This document shows, in pieces, positions 16,911 through 25,769 of a DNA stretch of 64,000 bases; the first letter of the stretch is position 1, and the number at the start of each line of letters is the position of its first letter. Made by a program: the position numbers and the translations under genes. The stretch is taken from contig NZ_JBHUNT010000001.1 in NCBI RefSeq assembly GCF_042685745.1, positions 4,836,001 through 4,900,000 on the forward strand, in the 5' to 3' direction. This DNA is from Prauserella_A oleivorans. GTDB lineage: Bacteria; Actinomycetota; Actinomycetes; Mycobacteriales; Pseudonocardiaceae. The notes under the pieces were generated by a model. That model made no database searches. It saw only the letters and a program-made list of their open reading frames with translations, and had not been told where the DNA came from.

Positions 16911-17764
16911 CCGACCCGTTTCGCCTCGACGGCGAGGTCGCGATCGTGACCGGCGGCAGCCGGGGCATCGGGCACGCCATCGCGCGGTCGCTGGTGGGCG
17001 CCGGCGCCGACGTGCTCATCTGCGGCCGCGACGCCGACCAGGGACGGATAGCGCGGGACGAACTGTCCGGTGCCGCGGGCAAGGTCGAGTTCACGCGTGC
17101 CGACGTGACGTCCGAGGACGACGTGACGGCGCTCGTCGACTACTGCCTCGACTCGTTCGGACGGCTGTCGATCCTGGTCAACAACGCGGGCCCGACCGAC
17201 CTCCTGCACAGCCGCGACGTCGATGGCCCGCTCGGCCAGATCTCGCCGCACAACTGGCACCGCGTCCAGGACAGCGCGCTGACCAGCGCGTACCTGACGA
17301 CGCGCGCCGCGCTGCCACCCATGATGTCGGCGGGCCGCGGTTCGATCGTCAACATCACCTCGATCGCGGCCGCGCTGGCGATGCCCGGTTTCGCGGCGTA
17401 CACGGCGGGCAAGGCGGGGGTCGAGGCGATGACCAGGGCAGTCGCGGCGGAATACGGACATCTCGGCATTCGCTGCAACGCGATCCGCGTCGGCACGATC
17501 GCCGTGGACCACGAACGCGGACGGCCACGACCGAAGGCCGCGCCACCCAAGATCGGGAAGGACTACCGGAGCGAGGACTGGCGCGCGGCCACCCCGCCCC
17601 CGGCGGGCGACCCGGACGACGTCGCCAACGCGGTGCGCTACCTCGTCGCCCCGGCAAGCGCCTACGTCACCGGGATCACCCTGCCGGTGGACGGTGGCCT
17701 CGGCTGCCGGTCACTCATGCCCTGGCAGACGCCACGCCCGGAGGCCGGAGCCGAGACCACCTGA
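16907..17764 (+). CDS. Short-chain dehydrogenase/reductase
   Basis: A 285-residue classical SDR: cofactor loop TGGSRGIG near 15, NNAG near 90, catalytic YTAGK (Y and K), and a C-terminal GITLPVDGGLGCRSL. It oxidises or reduces a hydroxyl/keto group with NAD(P). Translationally coupled to the ferredoxin, so it may oxidise the alcohol made by the P450. A perfect 10-bp hairpin terminator follows immediately. Confidence 0.92.
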   Translation: MTDPFRLDGEVAIVTGGSRGIGHAIARSLVGAGADVLICGRDADQGRIARDELSGAAGKVEFTRADVTSEDDVTALVDYCLDSFGRLSILVNNAGPTDLLHSRDVDGPLGQISPHNWHRVQDSALTSAYLTTRAALPPMMSAGRGSIVNITSIAAALAMPGFAAYTAGKAGVEAMTRAVAAEYGHLGIRCNAIRVGTIAVDHERGRPRPKAAPPKIGKDYRSEDWRAATPPPAGDPDDVANAVRYLVAPASAYVTGITLPVDGGLGCRSLMPWQTPRPEAGAETT

Positions 17765-17774
17765 GCCCGCCAGA

Positions 17775-17804
17775 CGCGGGCGGGAGCGCTACTTCCCGCC
17801 CGCG
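17775..17804. terminator. Bidirectional hairpin terminator
   Basis: Perfect 10-bp inverted repeat (17775-17784 and 17795-17804) with a 10-base loop, between the convergent SDR genes. It overlaps the last codons of the leftward one. Confidence 0.7.
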
Positions 17805-18538
17805 TTCTGCGCCGCCTGCAAGAAGGTCACCGTCGCCTCCGTCAGGCCGCCGTCGACGTAGAGCACCTGCCCGGTGACGTATCGGGCATCCTTCGAGGCG
17901 AAGAAGGACACCACGTCGGCGATGTCCTCGGGCAGCGCACGACGCCCGAGCGGAACGAGGTTGTTGAACCGTCCCTCGCGCTCCGGATCGGCCGACACCT
18001 GCGCCGTCCCCTCGGTCCGGACGCCCCCGGGAGCGACCGCGTTGAAACGCACGCCGGTGTGTGCGAACTCCACAGCGCAGAGCTTGGTCAGCGAGACGAG
18101 CGCGGCCTTGGACGGGGAGTATGCCCCGGTGCCGGGCGTCGGCACCTTCGCCGCCATCGACGCGATGTTCACCACCGAACCACCGCGGGACGACAGCTGG
18201 GAGATCAACAGTTGGGTCAGCAGCAGCGGCGCGACCGCGTTGACGTCCATGACCTTCCGAAACTGCTCGGCCGTGATGTCGGTAAGCCTCACAGGCGGAA
18301 AGATCCCGGCGTTGTTGACGAGAACGTCGAGCGAGTCCACCGATGCCGCCAACACGCGCAGGGCGTCGGGATCGGCGACATCACAGACCATCGCCCGGCC
18401 GTCGACCTCGGCCGCGACCTCTTTCGCCGCCGCCTCGTCGAGGTCCACCACGATGACATCGCAGCCGTCCGCGGCCAGCCGGCGCGCTATGGCCCGTCCG
18501 ATTCCCCGTCCGGCGCCGGTCACCAGCGCGTTGCCCAT
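17789..18538 (-). CDS. Short-chain dehydrogenase/reductase
   Basis: A 249-residue classical SDR with TGAGRGIG, VNNAGIFPP, and YSPSKAALVSL carrying the Tyr/Lys pair. ATG 18538 is chosen over the frame start at 18556 because AAGGTGG lies just upstream. It is the second gene of a leftward pair with the BaiE/SnoaL-like gene, so it probably makes or removes the keto group next to a double bond handled by that protein. Convergent with the SDR at 16907. Confidence 0.9.
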   Translation of the reverse strand: MGNALVTGAGRGIGRAIARRLAADGCDVIVVDLDEAAAKEVAAEVDGRAMVCDVADPDALRVLAASVDSLDVLVNNAGIFPPVRLTDITAEQFRKVMDVNAVAPLLLTQLLISQLSSRGGSVVNIASMAAKVPTPGTGAYSPSKAALVSLTKLCAVEFAHTGVRFNAVAPGGVRTEGTAQVSADPEREGRFNNLVPLGRRALPEDIADVVSFFASKDARYVTGQVLYVDGGLTEATVTFLQAAQNAGGK

Positions 18539-18589
18539 GGAACCACCTTTCTCCACACAGCCGAGGGTGAGGGGTGTCGACTACGCGGG

Positions 18590-19036
18590 TCATCCCTTGT
18601 CGAGGACGACGCGCTTGAGCCGGGTCAGTTGCGTCCGGCAGATCTTCCACCGGCCGTCTTCCTTGCGGTATTCCTCGCGGTAGTGCCCGTACCCTGTGTG
18701 GGACTGGTACGTGCTGTCCTCCGGAGTCTCGACGAGGTCGAACATCGGCCACACGCCCCGAGCATGGGTCTCGTCGATGATCTCGATCTCGGGCATATGT
18801 CCGTGATGGACGGACATCGCCCCGTCGAAATGCCGTCGAGCCGAATCCACGAACTGCTCCCGGGTCATCGGCTTGCTCGTTGATTCCGCGAAGTCGATCT
18901 GCAGGTCGGCCGTGAAGAGCTGGGCGAACTCGTCCCACAGTTTGAGGTCGACGGCCCGGAAGTACCTGGCTTTCAGCTGTTTGATCTCCTCGATCGCCAC
19001 CAGCCGCCGGACCTGTTCCTCGATGGATGCGTCCAC
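18590..19036 (-). CDS. SnoaL/BaiE-like NTF2-fold dehydratase or isomerase
   Basis: A 148-residue NTF2-fold protein with the common start EIKQLKARYFRAVDLKLWDE and FTADLQIDF, then an MSVHHGHMPEIEI segment and the strand pair ending QLTRLKRVVL. The arrangement matches SnoaL-like_4 / bile-acid 7-alpha-dehydratase-like proteins, which act on steroid-like rings. GTG 19036 follows GAGGAGG. Its promoter holds an island operator shared with the divergent nitronate-monooxygenase-like gene. Enzymatic role inferred from fold only. Confidence 0.8.
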   Translation of the reverse strand: MDASIEEQVRRLVAIEEIKQLKARYFRAVDLKLWDEFAQLFTADLQIDFAESTSKPMTREQFVDSARRHFDGAMSVHHGHMPEIEIIDETHARGVWPMFDLVETPEDSTYQSHTGYGHYREEYRKEDGRWKICRTQLTRLKRVVLDKG

Positions 19037-19109
19037 TCCGGTCGTCCTCCTCGTTGACGGACTCAGCGCGACGCGGGCGCCGCCTGTCGACACCGCCGCG
19101 CTCACCACG

Positions 19110-19142
19110 TACTCTAACGTCAAATACTCTACTGTCCAAGTT
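19110..19142. promoter_or_regulatory. Island operator region between SnoaL-like and NMO-like genes
   Basis: Two ACTCT half-sites, at 19111-19115 and 19126-19130; the second is followed after six bases by CAAGT (19137-19141). It lies in the divergent promoter between starts at 19036 and 19184. Confidence 0.6.
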
Positions 19143-19183
19143 TTTCGGAAGATCATCGAGCGGTTGAGGAGTGAGCCGGGTTC

Positions 19184-20200
19184 ATGGCGCTGGTGACACG
19201 CTTCACGGAGCAGTTCGACGTCCGGCATCCCATCGTGTGCGGCGGCATGACCGCGGTGGGCACCGCCGATCTGATCTCGGCGGTGGCGAACAGTGGCGCG
19301 CTGGGGTTCCTCACGGCGCTGACGCAACCCAGCCCGGAAGCCCTTGTGAAGGAGATCAGCCGCTGCCGTGATCTGACCGATCAGCCCTTCGGCGTCAACC
19401 TGACCATCCTGCCGAGCATCGACCCCATCCCCTACGACGAGTACCGGGACGCCGCCATCGAATCCGGGATCAGGATCATCGAGACCGCGGGACGGAGTCC
19501 GGAACCGCACATGCCGGCGTTCCGAGCGGCCGGGGTGAAGGTGATCCACAAGTGCGTCAGCGTGCGGCACGCGATCAAGGCGGAACAGCTCGGCGTCGAC
19601 GCTGTCAGCATCGACGGCTTCGAGTGTGCCGGGCACCCCGGCGAGGACGACATCGGCGGCCTCGTCCTGATCCCGGCGGCCACCGCCGCGCTCTCGATAC
19701 CGGTGATAGCCAGCGGGGGCATCGCGGACGCGCGCGGCCTGGTCGCGGCGCTCGCATTGGGTGCCGACGCGGTGAACATGGGGACCAGGTTCGTAGCAAC
19801 CGAAGAGGCACCGGTGCACGAGAACGTCAAACGGCAGATCGTCGCCAACGACGAACGCTCCACCAACCTGGTGTTCCGCAAGTTCCGCAACACTGCCCGG
19901 GTCGCCAAGAACACGATCTCGGATACCGTGATCGACATCGAGTCCCGGCCCGACAGCACCTTCGACGACGTCGCGGAACTCGTGTCCGGCAAGCGAGGGC
20001 GCACCCAGGTGCTCGCCCAGGGACGCATGGACGACGGCATGTGGTGGGCGGGGCAGACCCAGGGCCTCATCGACGACGTGCCGAAGTGCGGCGAGCTCGT
20101 CGATCGGATCGTCGCCGAGGCGTGCGAGCTGATCGAGCGCCGGCTCGCCCCGGCAGTGCGGACCGAGCCGTCGGCACCAACCGCGCGGACCGCCGGGTGA
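19184..20200 (+). CDS. Nitronate-monooxygenase-like FMN protein
   Basis: A 338-residue TIM-barrel flavoprotein of the NMO/2-nitropropane-dioxygenase family. HPIVCGGMTAVGTADLISAV at the N-terminus, GFECAGHPGEDD near 145 (the catalytic-His segment), and VIASGGIADARGL plus GADAVNMGTRF for FMN phosphate binding. Members near lipid and steroid genes often act as enoyl reductases or oxidases rather than on nitro compounds. ATG 19184. Its stop overlaps the hydrolase start (GTGA). Confidence 0.87.
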   Translation: MALVTRFTEQFDVRHPIVCGGMTAVGTADLISAVANSGALGFLTALTQPSPEALVKEISRCRDLTDQPFGVNLTILPSIDPIPYDEYRDAAIESGIRIIETAGRSPEPHMPAFRAAGVKVIHKCVSVRHAIKAEQLGVDAVSIDGFECAGHPGEDDIGGLVLIPAATAALSIPVIASGGIADARGLVAALALGADAVNMGTRFVATEEAPVHENVKRQIVANDERSTNLVFRKFRNTARVAKNTISDTVIDIESRPDSTFDDVAELVSGKRGRTQVLAQGRMDDGMWWAGQTQGLIDDVPKCGELVDRIVAEACELIERRLAPAVRTEPSAPTARTAG

Positions 20201-21072
20201 CCGCGGCGGCGAAGGGCATGGAGGCCACGCTCGATACACAGAACGGCGTGCCGCGGTGGTTCTCGGCCGCGCTCGCACACACTCCCGAGGTTCGGCAGCT
20301 GACGAGCGCCGACGGCCTCACGATCACGTACCGGGCGTGGGGTGACCGGACGCGGCCCGGGTTGATCCTCATCCACGGCGCGGGAGCCTCGTCGCGGTGG
20401 TGGGACCACATCGCGCCGCACCTCCCGGGTCACCGCGTCGTGGCGCTCGATCTGAGTGGCCACGGAGACAGCGGCCACAGGCCCGCCGGTTACGACGTGG
20501 CCGAGTGGGCCGCTGAAGTGTCTGCCGTCGCGGTTGCCGAGGCGCTGGACCGTCCGGTCCTCGTCGGCCACAGCCTAGGCGGGCGCGTGGCGGTGGCTGC
20601 CGCCATCGCCGCACCCGAGCGGTTCTCTCGTGTCGTACTCGTCGACACGCCGTCGCGGCACAACACCGTCGTCCGGCTCGGCAACCACCGGGTCTACGCG
20701 TGCCCCGACGACGCGATTCAGCGCTTCCGGACGCTACCCGAGCAGCCGAACGTCCTCGACTACATCCGGGGCCATATCGCCCGTCATTCGTTGCGCCCGG
20801 TCCGTGGTGGGTGGACGTGGAAGTTCGACCCGCGCATCTTCTCGACGCGGCCACCGCTCGCCCAGGACCTGCCGAAGCTGACCACGCCGGTCGCCCTGGT
20901 GCGCTGCGAGCACGGGATGGTGCCGCAACACATGGCCGACGAGATGACGCACCTGGTCGGAGACTCGATGCCCGTGATCCGGATTCCGGGAGCCGGGCAC
21001 CATCCGATGCTCGACCGCCCCCTGGCCCTGGCGGCAGCGCTCCGTCGGCTGCTCCGGTCGTCGGCCGCCTGA
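20197..21072 (+). CDS. Alpha/beta hydrolase
   Basis: A 291-residue alpha/beta-hydrolase fold protein. Oxyanion segment LILIHGAGASSRWW near 60, nucleophile elbow LVGHSLGGRVAV (Ser near 128), and the catalytic His in PGAGHHPMLDRP near the end. It could cleave an ester, lactone or ring-fission carbon-carbon bond; meta-cleavage hydrolases share this layout. GTG 20197 overlaps the preceding stop; ATG 20218 is an alternative. A strong hairpin follows at 21069-21099. Confidence 0.88.
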   Translation: MTAAAKGMEATLDTQNGVPRWFSAALAHTPEVRQLTSADGLTITYRAWGDRTRPGLILIHGAGASSRWWDHIAPHLPGHRVVALDLSGHGDSGHRPAGYDVAEWAAEVSAVAVAEALDRPVLVGHSLGGRVAVAAAIAAPERFSRVVLVDTPSRHNTVVRLGNHRVYACPDDAIQRFRTLPEQPNVLDYIRGHIARHSLRPVRGGWTWKFDPRIFSTRPPLAQDLPKLTTPVALVRCEHGMVPQHMADEMTHLVGDSMPVIRIPGAGHHPMLDRPLALAAALRRLLRSSAA

Positions 21073-21099
21073 CGGCCGGCATCAGCGGCCGGCCGTCAG
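21069..21099. terminator. Hairpin terminator after hydrolase gene
   Basis: Perfect 11-bp inverted repeat (21069-21079 and 21089-21099) with a 9-base loop at the end of the rightward NMO-hydrolase unit. Confidence 0.65.
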
Positions 21100-21100
21100 G

Positions 21101-21283
21101 TCACGATTCTGCCTCCACAAGAGCAGCCAGCTCCGCATCCCAGTCGGCCGCGTTGTCGTCGTACGGATCCAGTTCGGCAGCGACGTCATACGGGAAGTAG
21201 GCGCCGACCATGGCCGCGCTCACTTCGCCCATGCTCACCCACCACGACATCCGGCAGCGCCGTTCGCGATCTCGCCTTGTCAT
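21101..21283 (-). CDS. Possible small acidic protein
   Basis: A 60-codon frame (ATG 21283; internal ATG 21250) ending ELDPYDDNAADWDAELAALV, acidic and alanine-rich. No family recognised and no strong ribosome-binding site; it lies alone in a 495-base gap. The non-random acidic C-terminus and lack of a competing frame give it some weight, but it may not be a gene. The rest of the gap (21284-21567) holds an inverted repeat at 21347-21370 and the operator at 21471-21490. Confidence 0.3.
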   Translation of the reverse strand: MTRRDRERRCRMSWWVSMGEVSAAMVGAYFPYDVAAELDPYDDNAADWDAELAALVEAES

Positions 21284-21346
21284 GGACGCAGCATCGCCCC
21301 GGCCGGCACCTGACGCAATGGACGGAAGATGAATCGATCGCGAACT

Positions 21347-21370
21347 CGATAGTCTCTCTCACAGCTATCG
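21347..21370. repeat. Inverted repeat in promoter gap
   Basis: CGATAG (21347-21352) and CTATCG (21365-21370) separated by 12 bases, some 200 bases before the Rieske gene. Unlike the island operator in spacing. It could be a site for another regulator. Confidence 0.35.
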
Positions 21371-21470
21371 ATCATGTCGGTCACCTCGCCCGCCCTCAGC
21401 CACGGCAGAACTCCGGTCGCCCACCCGTGCGCACCAGCACACACACCGGCTCCTTACTCGTCCGCAAAAT

Positions 21471-21490
21471 AGTCTATCGCACGAGTAATA
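21471..21490. promoter_or_regulatory. Island operator upstream of Rieske oxygenase operon
   Basis: AGTCT (21472-21476), six bases, CGAGT (21483-21487), 80 bases before the GTG at 21568. Confidence 0.6.
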
Positions 21491-21567
21491 ACGGGGGTAG
21501 GCTGGTGACAGGCCTTGACCAGGGGCACAGCGTGCACCGATCGTGAGCAGCGGAGGCGAGGATCGAC

Positions 21568-22914
21568 GTGGGCGAGAGAATCGATGTCGGAGACCGGCTG
21601 ATCTCGTATCAGGACGTACTGCGCCTGGATACCCGAGAGGTTCCCAAGCACATCAGCCAGGAGTCCCGCGGGAGCTTCGACTTCGACGAAGCGCCGATCG
21701 ACATCTACATCTCGCGGGAGTGGCACGAGCGCGAGAAGCAGAACCTGTGGAAGCGCGTCTGGCAGCTGGCCTGCCGCGAGGAACACATCCCGGAGGTCGG
21801 AGACCACTATGTCTATGAGATCGCCGGCCTGTCGTACCTGATCGTCCGGTCGGCTCCCGATGAGATCCGCGCCTTCCCGAACGCGTGCCTGCACCGGGGC
21901 CGCCAGCTGAAGGACTACGCGGGCCGGTGCTCGGAGATCCGGTGTCCGTTCCACGCGATGACCTGGGACCTCGACGGCAACCTCAAGCGCATTCCGGCGC
22001 CGTGGGAGTTCGAGCACATCGACCCCGAGAGGTTCACGCTTCCCCAGGTCAGCGTCGGCACGTGGGCCGGCTTCGTCTTCCTCAATCCCGATCCGGACGC
22101 CGAGCCACTCAGCACGTTCCTGGGCGATCTACCCGAGCACTTCGCCAAGTGGGACTTCGAGAACAGGTACGTCGAGGTTCACGTCTCGAAGCTGCTGCGC
22201 TGCAACTGGAAGGTCGCGCAGGAAGCCTTCATGGAGTGCTGGCACGCCGCGGCGACCCACCCGCAAACCGTGCCCTATGCGGCCTTCGGCGTGTGCCAGG
22301 TCGACTGCTACGACAACTTCGCGCGGTTCATCACGCCGTCGGAGGTCGTCGGCCCGATGATGCCGTGGGATCCGAGCACCGAGGACATGCTGCGAGCGAC
22401 CCTGGACGTCCGAGAGGACGAGGAGCTGCCCGTGCAGCTGGAGCCGGGTGAGACCGCGCGGTCCTTCGTCGTGCGCAACACCCGCGAGAAGTGGCGCGGC
22501 TTCCTGGGCGACAAGATCGACGAGTGGGCCGACTGCGAACTGGTCGACAACTTCACCTACACCGTGTTCCCGAACATCATGCCGTGGGGCGGCGTGCACA
22601 AGATCTGCTACCGCTTTCGCCCCAACGGGGACGACCACCGGACCTGCATCATGGACGTCTTCTACATCGCCCCCTTCACGGGTGAGCGGCCACCGCCCGC
22701 GGACGAGGTGAAGCTTGGCTTCGACGACCCGTTCAGCAGCGTGTCCGCCCTCGGCATCGTCGGCAACATCCTGGACCAGGACTGCTTCAACATGGAGAAG
22801 GTGCAGTTCGGCCTGGAGACCACGGCGAAGCCCACGGTCACTTTCGCTTCGTACCAGGAAGACAATCTCAAGTGGATGCAGCGGCTGCTGCGGCGGTATG
22901 TGGAGGGGCGCTGA
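21568..22914 (+). CDS. Rieske non-heme iron oxygenase, large subunit
   Basis: A 448-residue ring-hydroxylating-oxygenase alpha subunit. Rieske ligands C107, H109 (NACLHRG) and C126, H129 (RCPFHAMTWDLDG). The catalytic iron site is in ECWHAAATHPQ (H226, H231) with bridging E223. No small (beta) subunit is nearby, so a homo-oligomeric oxygenase, like KshA-type or demethylase-type enzymes, is likely. GTG 21568 is preceded by GAGG. First of three rightward genes. Electrons may come from the reductase at 11456 through the ferredoxin, as no dedicated Rieske reductase is seen. Confidence 0.93.
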   Translation: MGERIDVGDRLISYQDVLRLDTREVPKHISQESRGSFDFDEAPIDIYISREWHEREKQNLWKRVWQLACREEHIPEVGDHYVYEIAGLSYLIVRSAPDEIRAFPNACLHRGRQLKDYAGRCSEIRCPFHAMTWDLDGNLKRIPAPWEFEHIDPERFTLPQVSVGTWAGFVFLNPDPDAEPLSTFLGDLPEHFAKWDFENRYVEVHVSKLLRCNWKVAQEAFMECWHAAATHPQTVPYAAFGVCQVDCYDNFARFITPSEVVGPMMPWDPSTEDMLRATLDVREDEELPVQLEPGETARSFVVRNTREKWRGFLGDKIDEWADCELVDNFTYTVFPNIMPWGGVHKICYRFRPNGDDHRTCIMDVFYIAPFTGERPPPADEVKLGFDDPFSSVSALGIVGNILDQDCFNMEKVQFGLETTAKPTVTFASYQEDNLKWMQRLLRRYVEGR

Positions 22915-22917
22915 CCC

Positions 22918-23130
22918 ATGGCCGGTGGACTGAGGCATCCCTATAGCCGTGACCTGTACGAGCTGGACGAGCAAGGCCGCGTGCGGGTCACCTTGCGCAG
23001 CGGTGAAGTCGGCTACTACGGCGCCGACGGACGATGGCTGGACGGGGCCAAGTTCGACGCGGACCCGCACCTGTGCGGATGGGTCAGTGCCCCCCGTAAC
23101 GCGCACCGCATGAACACGGCATCACACTGA
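22918..23130 (+). CDS. Small conserved-looking protein after Rieske oxygenase
   Basis: A 70-residue protein starting three bases after the oxygenase stop. Sequence has RSGEVGYYGADGRWLDG and ends in a polar tail; aromatic and glycine rich with no transmembrane segment. I do not recognise the family. The tight spacing suggests an accessory to the oxygenase, perhaps taking the place of a small subunit, but this is only context. Confidence 0.65.
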   Translation: MAGGLRHPYSRDLYELDEQGRVRVTLRSGEVGYYGADGRWLDGAKFDADPHLCGWVSAPRNAHRMNTASH

Positions 23131-23219
23131 CCTGAACCCGGCCCTGCCGTGAGCCGGACGTCGCCGCTCCTGCCGGCCGCCTGTGCGCGAGCGGCGCGCC
23201 GGGCTCGTGAGGAGCGCAC

Positions 23220-24242
23220 ATGAAGATCGGGCTTCGCTACGACATGCGGGCACCAGACCTGGGTCCCGGTTCGGTGCCTGCCGCCGCTCTGTACGCGGCG
23301 GCAGTGGAGCAGGTGCGGTGGGCGGACGAGCGCGGTTTCGACGCCGTGTACGTGTCCGAGCACCATGGCGCGGAGGACGGATACTGCCCGTCGCCGATGG
23401 TCCTGGCCTCGGCGATCGCCGGCGCGACGAGCTCGATCACGCTGCACTTCTCCGCACTGTGCATCACCATGCACCACCCGCTGCGGCTCGCCGAGGACCT
23501 CGCGGTGCTCGACCTCATCGCCGGGCGCGGCCGTGTCCTCGTCACCGCGGGCATGGGTTACCGCCCGCACGAGTTCGCGATGTTCGGTGTCGACTATGCC
23601 GACCGGGCGACCGTGTTCGAGTACAACCTCTCGGCCCTGCGGAAGGCGTGGACGGGCGAGGAGTTCGAGTTCGAGGGCCGGACCGTCCGCGTGACGCCCC
23701 GGCCTGCCACGCCCGGTGGCCCGACGCTCTACGTCGGTGGAAACGCCAAGCCCTCCGCCCGGCGCGCAGCCCGGCTCGGTCTGGGTTACCGGCCGGCGAG
23801 CAAGGAGCTGTACGAGTACTACGAAGCCGAGTGCGCCCGGCTGGGCCTGCCGGCGCCCGAGCCGTTCCCCGAGCACGGTCCGGCGTTCGTCCACGTGACG
23901 GAGGATCCCGACAAGGCTCTGGCGCAGCTCGCACCCCATCTCATGCATGCGGGCACCATGTACGCGCGCTGGGCGACCGAGCGCGGTAGCTCGAGCACCA
24001 ACGGCTACTGGCGGGAGCTGCAGGGCGTCGAGACGATCAAAGCCGACCCGAGCATGTGGATCGTGACCCCCGACGAGCTCGTCCGGCGCTGCCGCGCCCT
24101 TCCACCGGACTACGAACTGCGGCTGCACCCGCTGCTCGGCGGCCTGCCGCCCGAGCTGTCCTGGCGCAGCCTCGAACTGCTCGCCGACACGGTGCTGCCA
24201 CAACTCAACGCCGGGACCGGTCAACTGACCGAGCCCGGATGA
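23220..24242 (+). CDS. Luciferase-like (LLM) flavin/F420-dependent oxidoreductase
   Basis: A 340-residue bacterial-luciferase-fold protein: WADERGFDAVYVSEHHG near 40, LAEDLAVLDLIAGRGRVLVT near 90, and GGPTLYVGGNAKPSARRAAR near 180. Such enzymes use FMNH2 or F420 for monooxygenation or dehydrogenation. ATG 23220 follows GAGGAG. Third gene of the Rieske unit; converges on the phosphatase gene at 24261 with only 18 bases between. Confidence 0.9.
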   Translation: MKIGLRYDMRAPDLGPGSVPAAALYAAAVEQVRWADERGFDAVYVSEHHGAEDGYCPSPMVLASAIAGATSSITLHFSALCITMHHPLRLAEDLAVLDLIAGRGRVLVTAGMGYRPHEFAMFGVDYADRATVFEYNLSALRKAWTGEEFEFEGRTVRVTPRPATPGGPTLYVGGNAKPSARRAARLGLGYRPASKELYEYYEAECARLGLPAPEPFPEHGPAFVHVTEDPDKALAQLAPHLMHAGTMYARWATERGSSSTNGYWRELQGVETIKADPSMWIVTPDELVRRCRALPPDYELRLHPLLGGLPPELSWRSLELLADTVLPQLNAGTGQLTEPG

Positions 24243-24260
24243 TCCGGCCCGGCGCGCAGC

Positions 24261-25103
24261 TCAGCCGACGAGGAGCGAGCGCAGCCGGTCGAGCTGGTCG
24301 TCGGACAGCCCGAGGCCCTTGCGCAGGTAGCCCTCCAGGTCCCCGTAGTCTTTTTCCAGTTGAGCCGTGCCGGCCTCCAGATACGCGGCATCGGCGATCA
24401 TGGCCGGCCGGAAGAAGTCGTCCGCCCGGTCCCCGAAGAACGCACGCGCGACGTCGAGGGTGGCGCCCGTCGCCTGCATCCGCTCGTTCGTCAGCAGGTA
24501 GTCGCGGACGATGTCCGCATCCGACACCCCGGCTAACCGCTGCAGCAGCATCGCGATCCAGCCGGTCCGGTCCTTGCCCTCCGCGCAGTGGAAGACCTGG
24601 GGTCCGTCCTCGGCGCTGATCGCGGCGAGGGCCGCCCCGATGCCCGCCCGCTTGTGGGGTGCCGAGACGAAGCCCCGGTAGTGCTCGACCATGGCATCCC
24701 GAACGTCGGACGGCGTTCGCAGCCCCCGCACCCTGTCCGGGGGCAACCCGGGGACCGCCAGGTGCCGCCAGATCGCTCCAGCGGGTACCGTGTCCGGCCG
24801 CCGATCGATCTCGCCCCGGCCGCGAAGGTCGTGGACCGCCACGATGCCGAGCGCGCCGAGCGTCGCGAGGTCCTCCGGCGAGGGGTCGACGGTGCTGGAG
24901 CGAAACACCACGCCCCGGCGCATCGGCCCGTGTGGTGTCACATAGCCCTCGGTACCCGCGAGGTCCCGGAAGTTGGGCACCGATGGGAGCGTGTGCACGA
25001 TGATGGTGCCGTCCGCATCTCCCGCGCGGAGACCAGATCCGGCCCGCCCGTCGTCGGTCGGCGCCGGATCCGGTGCTGCCGGACGCCCCGCTGTGGATGT
25101 CAT
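24261..25103 (-). CDS. Tyrosine-phosphatase-like (PtpB-type) phosphatase
   Basis: A 280-residue protein of the Y_phosphatase3 / PtpB group. VPNFRDLAGTEGYVTPHG near 42 and the phosphate-binding loop FHCAEGKDRTGW (Cys nucleophile, C-x5-R). These enzymes include phosphoinositide- and small-molecule phosphatases as well as protein phosphatases. ATG 25103 follows GGGAGCGAC. Last gene of a leftward unit with a histidine phosphatase, KstD-like and SnoaL-like genes; one of four phosphatases in the island, so a metabolic phosphate ester is a plausible substrate. Confidence 0.88.
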   Translation of the reverse strand: MTSTAGRPAAPDPAPTDDGRAGSGLRAGDADGTIIVHTLPSVPNFRDLAGTEGYVTPHGPMRRGVVFRSSTVDPSPEDLATLGALGIVAVHDLRGRGEIDRRPDTVPAGAIWRHLAVPGLPPDRVRGLRTPSDVRDAMVEHYRGFVSAPHKRAGIGAALAAISAEDGPQVFHCAEGKDRTGWIAMLLQRLAGVSDADIVRDYLLTNERMQATGATLDVARAFFGDRADDFFRPAMIADAAYLEAGTAQLEKDYGDLEGYLRKGLGLSDDQLDRLRSLLVG

Positions 25104-25116
25104 GTCGCTCCCATGA

Positions 25117-25740
25117 TCACTCGTCGAACGAGTCGAAGCCGAGTGTGTAGCTGGGGTCGCCGCCGTCCCGGGTGCCGGGCAGGTTGTAGCGCGCGCGTCC
25201 TCCGTCGAGCACCATCGTCGAGGGCCGGCACTGGTTCCACTCCACGGTGATCCGGCGGCGCCAGACCCGCCACACGCCGTCGCGTTTGAGCAGCTTGTCG
25301 AGATAGCGGCCGCCGGTGAGGTATTCGTGCTCGCCCTCGAGCGTTCCCTCGGTCTTGGCCCGCTCGGCATAGTCCTCGCCGAAGAACCGGGCGACCGAGT
25401 CCCATCCACCGGGCACCCGGTGATAGCCCAGGAGGTACGACTCGGCGATCGCCCGATCACCGTCGACCTCGACGAGCTCGTTGGTGACGTGGTGGACTCC
25501 GTAGCTGGTCTGCTCCTTCAGCCGCGGAATCATGAACTCGGCGAACTCGTGCGCGCTGCCGTCGAAGGACCCGTGGGCGTCGGTCGCGTCGTCGTGATAG
25601 ACGGACTTGAGCAACTCGATGTCGCACCGGTCGATCGCGCGCGCATAGCGGTGCAGGACCTCCACGATCTGCTGCCGGTCGTACACCAGTTGCAGCATCG
25701 CGTCACGGTCGGCGGGTTCCGGGCGAGGTGCGAAGAGCAT
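25117..25740 (-). CDS. SnoaL-like NTF2-fold protein
   Basis: A 207-residue SnoaL_4-type protein: DRQQIVEVLHRYARAIDRCD at ~25-45, VYHDDATDAHGSFDG, HHVTNELVEVDGDRAIAESY, and VWRVWRRRITVEW near 165. The fold suits dehydratase or isomerase chemistry on hydrophobic ligands. ATG 25740 follows AGGAGACGAC. Between the KstD-like gene (29 bases upstream) and the phosphatase. Function not assignable further. Confidence 0.8.
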   Translation of the reverse strand: MLFAPRPEPADRDAMLQLVYDRQQIVEVLHRYARAIDRCDIELLKSVYHDDATDAHGSFDGSAHEFAEFMIPRLKEQTSYGVHHVTNELVEVDGDRAIAESYLLGYHRVPGGWDSVARFFGEDYAERAKTEGTLEGEHEYLTGGRYLDKLLKRDGVWRVWRRRITVEWNQCRPSTMVLDGGRARYNLPGTRDGGDPSYTLGFDSFDE

Positions 25741-25769
25741 GTCGTCTCCTGTCGTCGTTGCAGTCCGGT

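Noticed and set aside
21277..21546. Small + strand frame before the Rieske gene
   Set aside because: Covers the operator region and has unfavourable composition with no ribosome-binding site.
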